NCBI GenBank assembly: GCA_012729405.1
Contig: JAAYDH010000031.1
Location: 1 to 8,512, forward strand
DNA from: Erysipelotrichaceae bacterium
GTDB lineage: Bacteria > Bacillota_I > Bacilli_A > RFN20 > CAG-826
DNA: 8,512 nucleotides
Direction of reading: 5' to 3'
Below are positions 1 through 5,481 of the stretch, piece after piece. The position numbers and the translations under genes are program-made. The notes beneath the pieces are model-generated. The model ran no database searches and had not been told where the DNA came from. It saw nothing but the letters and a program-made list of their open reading frames with translations. Position 1 is the first letter of the stretch; every line of letters starts with the position of its first letter.

Positions 1-1
1 C

Positions 2-148
2 AAGAACCGCGATCTAATTGGTGGATTAAAGTTCACTGAGGAACCTAAAGTCTTACGATTCTTTATCGGTCGCTTAGGTGAAATTGGTGATTGGCAAGAA
101 AGACTAATGGCTAAGTTCATTGAAGACTTTGGTGAAGACGCCTTATAA
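2..148 (+). CDS. C-terminal end of an unidentified protein, possibly flavodoxin-like (partial, 5' end outside window)
   Basis: An open frame enters from the left edge and gives 48 residues before a TAA stop at 146-148. The reading frame is supported by codon use like that of the other genes and by a terminator placed about 45 bases after the stop. The visible tail contains 'IGGLKF', then 'FFIGRLGEIGDW', and ends in an acidic 'EDFGEDAL'. A GG...F stretch followed by GD-W and a short final helix resembles the end of flavodoxin-domain proteins (HemG/protoporphyrinogen-oxidase-like group), but this is a weak similarity judged by eye from a short fragment. The catalytic or cofactor-binding part lies outside the window, so the function should be treated as unknown. 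Confidence 0.6.
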   Translation, partial: KNRDLIGGLKFTEEPKVLRFFIGRLGEIGDWQERLMAKFIEDFGEDAL

Positions 149-191
149 GAATAAAAGCGGATTAATATTGAATTGACCCATTTAGAAAAAC

Positions 192-226
192 ACCTCTTAT
201 CGCATAATTTCGATAGGAGGTTTTTT
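192..226. terminator. Intrinsic terminator, probably bidirectional
   Basis: An 11-bp stem (192-202 with 211-221, one G-T wobble) closes an 8-base loop and is followed by TTTTTT on the + strand. On the - strand the same hairpin is followed by GTTTTTC. It sits between two convergent genes (stops at 148 on + and 259 on -), so it can end both transcripts. Confidence 0.85.
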
Positions 227-258
227 GTGGGGACGGGTTTTGTTATGAAACAAGATTC

Positions 259-789
259 TTACCACTTCTCGAAATGAATCTTTTCTTTTTCGAGGATGGG
301 TTTATCTTCCTTGATATCAAAGAAGTGAGTCTCATCTTTAGGATACCCGAAAGTGATAATCGAGTGGGGAGCGATGTGATCGGGTAGTTTGAATAGAAAC
401 TTGTGATTCTGCATCCTCTCTTCATCGGGGAAAGTGCCAATCCAGCAGGCACCGATTCCTAGTTCGTAGGCGGCGAGAATCATATTTTGAGCAGCGATAC
501 TGCAGTCGACTTCCCAGAAATCACCAGCGGAGGAACTCTTATCACCACAGACGAGAATTGCCATCTTTGCGTTTCGTAAAGGCATGGATACGCGAGGTCC
601 AGTCGCTCCCGCCATCTTCTGGAGGGTTTCGGCTTTTTTGATCACGATGAAATGCCAATCTCTTCGGTTGCGGGCCGATGGTCCGGCTTGTCCGGCTTTT
701 AGAATCATCTCCAAGGCTTCATCGGATATCGGCTTGTCGCTATATTCTCTAACGCTTTTACGCATTAAGATGGTGTTAAATGTGTTCAT
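259..789 (-). CDS. Nitroreductase family protein (FMN-dependent NAD(P)H oxidoreductase)
   Basis: This 176-residue protein has the typical length and order of small nitroreductases, which bind FMN as homodimers in the cytoplasm and reduce nitro-aromatics, quinones or other electron acceptors with NAD(P)H. Visible marks are the N-terminal FMN-binding 'RKSVREYSDKPI' (residues 10-21), the 'AGPSARNRRDW' segment (35-45; commonly APS..N.QPW, so the usual QP is RD here), the helix 'DCSIAAQNMILAAYELGIGACWIG' region (95-118, family hallmark), and 'IITFGYP' (144-150). I place the start at 789 because GAGG lies 8 bases upstream and because a -10 box overlaps the only earlier ATG (819). The physiological substrate cannot be read from the sequence. 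The gene is monocistronic, divergent from the methyltransferase gene. Confidence 0.9.
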   Translation of the reverse strand: MNTFNTILMRKSVREYSDKPISDEALEMILKAGQAGPSARNRRDWHFIVIKKAETLQKMAGATGPRVSMPLRNAKMAILVCGDKSSSAGDFWEVDCSIAAQNMILAAYELGIGACWIGTFPDEERMQNHKFLFKLPDHIAPHSIITFGYPKDETHFFDIKEDKPILEKEKIHFEKW

Positions 790-817
790 AGATATAACCT
801 CGCTTTGTGATAATTCC

Positions 818-823
818 ATTATA
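818..823 (-). promoter_or_regulatory. -10 box of the nitroreductase promoter
   Basis: On the - strand a perfect TATAAT lies 28 bases before the start codon at 789. No good -35 hexamer is seen at the right distance, so the promoter may rely on an activator or be weak. Its position overlaps the alternative ATG at 819 and so favours the start at 789. Confidence 0.5.
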
Positions 824-928
824 ACTTAAAGCAGAAAAAATTAGATATATCGCGCTTGTTTTATTTGTGCTTTATATTAAAAAAGCATGGGTGTATCTTA
901 TTTATACCAAAATAAAAAGGAGAACATT

Positions 929-1609
929 ATGGATATCAAGGAAATTAAACAAGCATCAATCAAATTCTGGGATGATTATTTCAAGCAGTATCCGACTTTT
1001 AAAATTCAAAAGAGCGATATCACCATCGACACGGTTTTGGACGAATGTCTAAAGTTTTTAGGTGATCAATGTGAAAATGTTATCGATATTGGTTGTGGGG
1101 AAGGCTTATGCCTGATGGAAATTGCCCTAATCGGAGATAAAGTCAAGTCTTGTCTCGGAGTGGACGCCGCGGAAACCGCGGTGAGCAAAGCCAGCGAAAT
1201 CGCCACCACATCAGAAATAAAAAATATTAAATTTGTTCAAGGGGATGAAAATTATTTGAAAAGTTTACCGGACTCTAGCTTTGACGGTATCTTCTGTTCG
1301 AACTTCTTGGACGTTGTTCCTGCTTCAATTAGCGAGGTGGTTATCAAAGAGATGCTCCGCATTATCAAGCCAAAAGGGTTTATTCTGTTAAAGTTTAATT
1401 TTGTTCTTAATCCCGAACTAATTGAGAAACTCCATATGGTCGAAATCGAAAAAAACACCTATACAATGAACGGAGTGGTTCGAGCGATGAACCGTTCCAC
1501 CGAAGAATGGGTGTCTTTGTTTATTGATTGCGATGTAGTCAGAATTGGCGAATTCGCTAGAGCGCCAGGCTTACCAAACGATCGCGTGATTCTTTTGCAA
1601 AAGAAATAA
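929..1609 (+). CDS. Class I SAM-dependent methyltransferase, substrate unknown
   Basis: This 226-residue protein shows the Rossmann-type methyltransferase core. Motif I 'VIDIGCGEG' (51-59) binds S-adenosylmethionine, the acidic end of strand 2 is 'LGVDA' (76-80), the adenine-side acidic residue is in 'FVQGD' (102-106), motif IV is 'FDGIFCSNFLDVV' (118-130), and 'RIIKPKGFILLKF' (144-156) is the usual post-motif strand. These features suit the Methyltransf_11/25 type group, which acts on small molecules, lipids or cofactors; the target is not readable. The start at 929 is chosen because AAGGAG (917-922) lies 6 bases upstream; an earlier in-frame ATG at 887 has no such site. I saw no convincing promoter; a short stem (890-895 with 903-908) precedes the ribosome site. 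It ends 3 bases from the convergent permease gene. Confidence 0.88.
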   Translation: MDIKEIKQASIKFWDDYFKQYPTFKIQKSDITIDTVLDECLKFLGDQCENVIDIGCGEGLCLMEIALIGDKVKSCLGVDAAETAVSKASEIATTSEIKNIKFVQGDENYLKSLPDSSFDGIFCSNFLDVVPASISEVVIKEMLRIIKPKGFILLKFNFVLNPELIEKLHMVEIEKNTYTMNGVVRAMNRSTEEWVSLFIDCDVVRIGEFARAPGLPNDRVILLQKK

Positions 1610-1612
1610 TAA

Positions 1613-2560
1613 TTATGGTTGTGTGGCTTCAGTGTTAGTGGTTTGATGAACCTTCTTTTTTCCCTGGCCTCTCACGATGACGATCACAATATAGGTCATT
1701 AATAAAGCTAAGACAGTGAGTCCGACCACTAAGAAACTAGTCCCATTAGATACTTCGTTACCAAAGAAAGATATTTTGGTATCAAAACCGACTCCTAGGC
1801 CATCCATCGCTTCGCTCGGCAATTGTTCAGCGAGCTTTTCCATTGCTCCCCTCACAAAATAATGGCGGAACAAAATCGTTCCATAAGTTCCTGGTAAGAA
1901 CTTAATGAATGTTTGAATAGCATCCGCGAATTGCGAGATTGGCATATATGCTCCGCATAAGAATCCGTACATCGAAGATATGAGAGTGGATAAAGCGGTT
2001 CCCGCTCCCATCGATTTAATGAATGATTCAATGATAGTTGCTAGAAGCGAACCAAATAAAGTTAATAGGAATGTGTTAGCGATAATCATTAATACATCGT
2101 TAAGAGATAAGTACCATCCAGTAAGAGCGATATAACCAAGGCCTAAGACTAAACAAGAAAAGCAAACAATTAAAGTTGTAATTAAGTTAGAGATCAGATA
2201 GCTGAGTGAAAGAATGGTTTTCTTTACTGGAGTGACTAAAATATCATCGACAATCCCATTTGCCTTATCGGCAATGATAATTGTGTTGCTGCAGAAGGCG
2301 ATGGTAATACAGGAGGTGGCGAGAATGGAAGAGACAAGCCAGCCCGCCGTGAAGCCATCAATCACGCGAGATGAGATATTGACTCCGTCAGGAATGAATG
2401 AGTTAAGAGAACTGATATATACCGATCTTAAGAAGGTAACAAACAAAATCAGTAAAATTGCCGGAGTAATTAAAGAGACAAAGAATGTACCTTTGTCTTT
2501 AAAATACATCTTGATGTTGCGCTTAATTAAATAGAGCAAGTCATATAAATTCTTATTCAT
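1613..2560 (-). CDS. ABC-2 type transporter permease (DrrB-like exporter subunit)
   Basis: The 315-residue protein is a membrane permease of the ABC-2 exporter family. It has a short cytoplasmic N-terminus, a first membrane segment at about 26-46, an external loop, further segments near 68-90, 114-142, 155-177 and 187-206, a long loop (about 210-270) and a last segment at 274-296, ending in a basic and polar cytoplasmic tail. The segment 'ANGIVDDILVTPVKK' (100-114) matches the cytoplasmic coupling region usual in this family, where RxxG(T/I)xxxLLxTP-type sequences occur. Its ATG overlaps the last 8 bases of the ATPase gene, a layout that implies translational coupling and a shared complex. 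Such pairs export drugs, antibiotics or lipids; the substrate is not evident. The gene itself is intact, though its ATPase partner is frameshifted. Confidence 0.9.
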   Translation of the reverse strand: MNKNLYDLLYLIKRNIKMYFKDKGTFFVSLITPAILLILFVTFLRSVYISSLNSFIPDGVNISSRVIDGFTAGWLVSSILATSCITIAFCSNTIIIADKANGIVDDILVTPVKKTILSLSYLISNLITTLIVCFSCLVLGLGYIALTGWYLSLNDVLMIIANTFLLTLFGSLLATIIESFIKSMGAGTALSTLISSMYGFLCGAYMPISQFADAIQTFIKFLPGTYGTILFRHYFVRGAMEKLAEQLPSEAMDGLGVGFDTKISFFGNEVSNGTSFLVVGLTVLALLMTYIVIVIVRGQGKKKVHQTTNTEATQP

Positions 2561-3074
2561 TGATCGGGCCTCCCGGAAGGGATTTTCCAGTCACATTTAA
2601 AAATACTTCGTCCATTGTCCCTTTAAATAGTTCGACATCTTTAAATAAAGTCGGATGGGCGATAATAAACTCTTTACCTTGCTCAACACTTTTCACTTGA
2701 ACACGGATGAAGTCATCTTTTTCAACAAACTTCATTTTCTCTTTGGTTAAGACTTCTATTAGCTCAGGGCTCTTGTCATAAATCTTTAAAAAATCATGAG
2801 CATATTTGTTTTTAAGATGATTAGGCAAATCATCAGCAACCACATGGCCAGAGTCCAAAATGACGACAAAATCAGCGTTATTGGCTTCTTCCATATAATG
2901 GGTGGTTAAGAATATGGTCACTTCTTTGTTGTCTTTTAGTTTGTTGAGACATGACCAAACCATGATTCTTGTTTGAGGATCAAGACCGGTTGTCGGTTCA
3001 TCTAATATCAATATTTTAGGGCGGTGAATTAAGGCTCGCGCAATATCAATTCTTCGTCTTTGACCACCTGACAT
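2553..3074 (-). CDS. ABC transporter ATP-binding protein, C-terminal part of a frameshifted gene
   Basis: These 173 residues hold the second half of an ABC ATPase: the signature 'MSGGQRRRIDIARAL' at its start, Walker B 'ILILDEPTTGLDP', the H-loop histidine in 'FLTTHYMEEA', and the C-terminal extension ending with 'GTMDEVFLNVTG', common in DrrA-like drug exporter ATPases. The frame is open further upstream to 3137 and encodes the expected family helix 'KELTDLLELEPLLKKTLEK' before the signature. The ATG at 3074 has no Shine-Dalgarno site, so it is unlikely to be a true start: this is the remainder of the gene that begins at 3492. Joined by a one-base correction, the protein would be about 312 residues, normal for the family. 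It overlaps the permease start by 8 bases. Confidence 0.8.
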   Translation of the reverse strand: MSGGQRRRIDIARALIHRPKILILDEPTTGLDPQTRIMVWSCLNKLKDNKEVTIFLTTHYMEEANNADFVVILDSGHVVADDLPNHLKNKYAHDFLKIYDKSPELIEVLTKEKMKFVEKDDFIRVQVKSVEQGKEFIIAHPTLFKDVELFKGTMDEVFLNVTGKSLPGGPINE

Positions 3075-3108
3075 TTTTTCTAATGTTTTTTTCAGAAGTG
3101 GTTCTAGT

Positions 3109-3492
3109 TCAAGTAAGTCCGTTAATTCTTTTAATCTTTACTAGAAACTCTTTTCCTCGAATTCCATATAAAGCAGCTTTCAGAGATAGATTGTCATAAG
3201 CCGTTAATTTCTTATCGAGGACGGAGTTTTGAAAAACGATGCCAACTTTTGTTTTTGTTGCCTCACTATGAGCATCGATATCAATCCCATCGATGAGGAC
3301 CGTTCCACTATCTTTTTGTAAGATACCAGCGATAACATTAATAGTCGTTGATTTACCCGCTCCATTAAGACCGAGGAACGCGAACAGTTCGCCTTCTTTA
3401 ACGCAGAAAGAAACATCGTCGACAGCCTTGACCTGGCCAAAATGTTTCTTTAAGTGTTTAACTTCTATAATATTCCGTTCGACTTTTTTCAT
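3109..3492 (-). CDS. ABC transporter ATP-binding protein, N-terminal part of a frameshifted gene
   Basis: This is the true 5' part of the exporter ATPase gene. The start at 3492 has GAGGGG six bases upstream (3499-3504). Residues 10-30 form the usual 'IIEVKHLKKHFGQVKAVDDV' opening, Walker A is 'GLNGAGKST' (41-49, with Lys47 for ATP phosphates), and the Q-loop is 'VFQNSVLD' (Gln88). Similarity to the family continues through 'LYGIRGKEF' to about residue 121, after which the frame leaves the family pattern and stops at TGA (3109-3111). As read, the product lacks the signature motif, Walker B and H-loop and could not hydrolyse ATP. A one-base change in an A4 run (T4 at 3129-3132 on +) would join it to the C-terminal frame. 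A recent mutation, a sequencing error or recoding are all possible. Confidence 0.8.
   Translation of the reverse strand: MKKVERNIIEVKHLKKHFGQVKAVDDVSFCVKEGELFAFLGLNGAGKSTTINVIAGILQKDSGTVLIDGIDIDAHSEATKTKVGIVFQNSVLDKKLTAYDNLSLKAALYGIRGKEFLVKIKRINGLT
3111..3140 (-). other. Frameshift window inside the exporter ATPase gene
   Basis: The downstream frame is blocked upstream by TAA (3138-3140 on the - strand) and the upstream frame ends at TGA (3109-3111), so the shift must fall between. Reading one A less in the run at 3129-3132 gives 'VKIKELTDLLELEP', which fits the helix normally found before the signature of DrrA-like ATPases. The change needed is one base removed (+1 shift). Confidence 0.8.
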
Positions 3493-3504
3493 TTTTTTCC
3501 CCTC

Positions 3505-3518
3505 ATCAATATATTGAT
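3505..3518. promoter_or_regulatory. Candidate operator: 14-bp perfect palindrome before the exporter genes
   Basis: ATCAATATATTGAT is an exact inverted repeat directly upstream of the Shine-Dalgarno of the ATPase gene and downstream of the -10 box, so a bound repressor would block transcription. A second perfect palindrome, TAAAATATTTTA (3527-3538), covers the -10 box. TetR-, MarR- or PadR-type repressors often control such exporters, but no such regulator gene is seen in the window. Confidence 0.4.
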
Positions 3519-3532
3519 ACTGACATTAAAAT

Positions 3533-3561
3533 ATTTTAGAATCATAGGAAAAGTCTTACAA
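3533..3561 (-). promoter_or_regulatory. Promoter of the ABC exporter operon
   Basis: On the - strand TTGTAA (3556-3561) and TAAAAT (3533-3538) are separated by exactly 17 bases, a good sigma-A layout. Transcription would start near 3526, about 35 bases before the ATPase start codon at 3492. The exporter genes therefore have their own promoter and need not be read from the aminopeptidase gene upstream. Confidence 0.6.
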
Positions 3562-3614
3562 CCTTTATTTTGTTGGCAAAGAAGTTGATCGATGCCAATG
3601 TTGTCTTAATTCTG

Positions 3615-5066
3615 CTATTTAGCGATAATCGTTTCTTTGTCGTTTATTACAATATTGGTTTCAAAAAAGCATTTCACGAGTTTAATCATTCTTTGAATAT
3701 CATGTTTTCCAACTGTTTCGATACCCGAGTGCATCGCGAGTTCGGCCAAACCGATATCACAAGTATTGATACCGAGTTGAGCACTAGTAACTAATCCAAT
3801 GGTTGAACCGCAGCGAATATCGCTGTTGTTGTAGTAATCTTGCACTAAGACATCATTCTTTTTAGCGATGGTTTTCACTATTGAGCTGCTGAAGCCATCA
3901 GTGGCGTAGTTAGGGTGGTGTTTAATCACCACTCCTTCATTAAGTTTTGCCGTTACTCCTGGATCGCTCTTTTCTGGATGAGCAGGATGAACCGCGTGTC
4001 CGTTATCAATCGAAAGCATAAATCCGTCAAAGATTGCTCTGTGATAGTCATCTCTACTTTTCTTTAAAGCGGTATTTATTCTTTCTAACACATTGGTTAA
4101 GAAGATTGACTCCGCTCCTTGTTTTGATAAGCTTCCAACCTCTTCGTTATCAGTTGCATAAAGAATAGCGATACCTTTGGTATCCGCCTCAAGAATAGCT
4201 TTAACAATCGCATATAAACTCGATAGGTTATCAATACGAGGAGAGACTAAGAATTCAGAATCGGCACCCGTATAAGTTGGCTTAACCGCGGGGACACAAT
4301 ATAAATCCGCATCGATAATCTTATCGTTGGGTAACAATGTCTGATATAAGTCTTCGCACTTACCGAGCAAAGGAAGCATGTCGCTTTGAATCTTGAGTTC
4401 CACTCCATCGTTGACTGTTGGATTATGGTGAATGGCTAGGCTCGGAATATTGATGGTGAAGTCACTATCGATTAATCGCGCTTCAAAACCATTCTCTTTT
4501 TCAAGGAACACTCTTCCAGCAACCTTAAGAGGAATATCGAGGAAAGTATAGTTAATGAGACCACCATATTTCTCGACATTAATGCGTTTCCCTTCGGGAG
4601 AATCTAATAAACTATTACCTTTTACTTTTAAGGATGGAGAGTCGGTGTGGCAGGAAGCAATATTGAATGCATAGTGAGATAAATCACCAACTTTAAAAGC
4701 GATTAAAGCGCTTCGATTCTTAGTGACGTAGTATTTGCCACCTTCTTTAATCTTCCAAGATTCGTTTTCTTTGAGTTCTTCAAAACCTTTTTTACCAAGT
4801 AGTTCGATCGCATTATGCACCGCGTGGTAGGAAGTTAATGATTTTGCGAGGAACTCAGTAATGGAATCGTTTTCGAGTTCAGAGGTATGACCTAGTAAAG
4901 CTGGATCGATCATGAGAATTTGGGCAATCTTTTCCACCATCTTGCTTGGGATGGATGTTTCATCTCTTTCATAATTTCCATATGCTTGTTGGGAGATACC
5001 AATTTTTTTTGCTATTTCTTGCTGGGTTAATCCGCTTTTCTTTCTTATTTCTTGTAATTTGTTCAT
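3615..5066 (-). CDS. Xre-type helix-turn-helix domain fused to M18 family (aspartyl-type) zinc aminopeptidase
   Basis: This 483-residue protein joins two domains. Residues 3-52 form an Xre/Cro helix-turn-helix ('LQEIRKKSGLTQQEIAKKIG', then 'SQQAYGNYERDETSIP'). From about 68 a whole M18 aminopeptidase follows, beginning with the family's 'EFLAKSLTSYHAVHNA' (71-86). Its zinc site is complete: His140 in 'SCHTDSP', Asp279 in 'SPRIDNLSS', Glu308 and Glu309 in 'DNEEVGS', Asp354 in 'SIDNGHAVHP', and His446 in 'LAMHSGIE'. M18 enzymes are dodecameric cytoplasmic peptidases that remove N-terminal acidic or neutral residues. The start at 5066 has AAGAAGG 8 bases upstream; a GTG at 5126 would add 20 residues but lacks a site. 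The fusion is one uninterrupted frame with the stop TAG. The helix-turn-helix may make it a DNA-binding, possibly self-regulating enzyme; this is inference. Confidence 0.92.
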   Translation of the reverse strand: MNKLQEIRKKSGLTQQEIAKKIGISQQAYGNYERDETSIPSKMVEKIAQILMIDPALLGHTSELENDSITEFLAKSLTSYHAVHNAIELLGKKGFEELKENESWKIKEGGKYYVTKNRSALIAFKVGDLSHYAFNIASCHTDSPSLKVKGNSLLDSPEGKRINVEKYGGLINYTFLDIPLKVAGRVFLEKENGFEARLIDSDFTINIPSLAIHHNPTVNDGVELKIQSDMLPLLGKCEDLYQTLLPNDKIIDADLYCVPAVKPTYTGADSEFLVSPRIDNLSSLYAIVKAILEADTKGIAILYATDNEEVGSLSKQGAESIFLTNVLERINTALKKSRDDYHRAIFDGFMLSIDNGHAVHPAHPEKSDPGVTAKLNEGVVIKHHPNYATDGFSSSIVKTIAKKNDVLVQDYYNNSDIRCGSTIGLVTSAQLGINTCDIGLAELAMHSGIETVGKHDIQRMIKLVKCFFETNIVINDKETIIAK

Positions 5067-5088
5067 ATTATTCGCCTTCTTTACAACA

Positions 5089-5097
5089 AATATAACA
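5089..5097 (-). promoter_or_regulatory. Candidate extended -10 promoter of the Xre-M18 gene
   Basis: On the - strand TGTTATATT (TG, one base, then TATATT) lies 23 bases before the start codon at 5066. No good -35 hexamer is present at 17 bases, as is usual for extended -10 promoters. The leader would be very short, starting about at the Shine-Dalgarno. Confidence 0.35.
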
Positions 5098-5136
5098 CGT
5101 TTGTCTTTATTGAACAGCAAAAACACTCGTATTTTT

Positions 5137-5178
5137 TTGGATAATCATGACTGGGCTGAACCGAATTGTTGGATAATC
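5137..5178. repeat. 10-bp direct repeat upstream of the Xre-M18 gene, candidate operator
   Basis: TTGGATAATC occurs at 5137-5146 and again at 5169-5178, 32 bases apart start to start (about three helical turns). A looser copy, TTGGATTGAC, starts at 5197. All lie in the gene-free stretch between the Xre-M18 start and the small ORF. They could be sites for the fused DNA-binding domain or another regulator; nothing else in 5067-5241 was recognised. Confidence 0.4.
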
Positions 5179-5241
5179 GGAGGCTTAAATGCCATTTTGG
5201 ATTGACTCAGTCGACTTTGATAGAATCCGCCGAAGGATATT

Positions 5242-5343
5242 TTAATTATCTTTTCCTTTATTTACTATTTGCTGATAGGCAGATATTGAATAAAACAAAC
5301 TAAAAGATAGGGTAAAAGACAATACAAATAACAATATTGACAT
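5242..5343 (-). CDS. Small hydrophobic peptide of 33 residues, function unknown
   Basis: An ATG at 5343 is preceded on the - strand by AAGGGGG with a 7-base gap, a strong Shine-Dalgarno, and opens 33 codons to a TAA at 5242-5244. The first 23 residues ('MSILLFVLSFTLSFSLFYSI' and onward) form one membrane segment, and the tail 'QQIVNKGKDN' is polar and basic. This is the shape of small single-span membrane peptides, including type I toxins of the holin-like or TxpA kind, and of small regulators; no specific family is recognised. Its start codon overlaps the -35 box of the + strand promoter at 5337-5365, so the two transcription units may interfere. No clear promoter or terminator of its own was found. 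It lies upstream of the Xre-M18 gene on the same strand. Confidence 0.45.
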   Translation of the reverse strand: MSILLFVLSFTLSFSLFYSISAYQQIVNKGKDN

Positions 5344-5365
5344 CTCAAATCCCCCTTTTTATAAT
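5337..5365 (+). promoter_or_regulatory. Consensus sigma-A promoter of the lemA operon
   Basis: TTGACA (5337-5342) and TATAAT (5360-5365) match the sigma-A consensus at every base, with a 17-base spacer. Transcription would begin near 5372, leaving a leader of about 110 bases before the start codon at 5482. The leader holds a small imperfect stem (5405-5412 with 5418-5423) but no riboswitch or T-box that I recognise. Confidence 0.85.
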
Positions 5366-5481
5366 GAATGTGATAAAACGTTCTTAAGCACGTCTTGAAG
5401 GTCGGCTTTTTCTATAAGAAAGCTTATCCATTATTTTCTGTTTTTCGGACGAAGTTTATCCAAACAAAAAGGAGAAAAAAT

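Noticed and set aside
830..928. Promoter of the methyltransferase gene
   Set aside because: Several AT-rich hexamers such as TATATT (873-878) occur, but none has a -35 partner at a proper distance.
2214..2534. Open frame of 106 codons on the + strand inside the permease gene
   Set aside because: It is antisense to a well-supported membrane protein, has no ribosome site and shows no family pattern.
3573..3598. Inverted repeat TTGGCA/TGCCAA after the Xre-M18 gene as a terminator
   Set aside because: Six-base stem with a 14-base loop and no following T run on the - strand; too weak to call.
5067..5126. 20-residue N-terminal extension of the Xre-M18 protein from a GTG at 5126
   Set aside because: No Shine-Dalgarno precedes it, while the ATG at 5066 has AAGAAGG at 8 bases and starts exactly at the helix-turn-helix domain.
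5221..5245. Short stem ATCC/GGAT as a terminator of the small ORF
   Set aside because: Four base pairs only and no T run after it in the - direction.
5395..5481. N-terminal extension of the LemA partner from a TTG at 5395
   Set aside because: Weak start codon without a ribosome site; the ATG at 5482 has AAGGAG at 7 bases.
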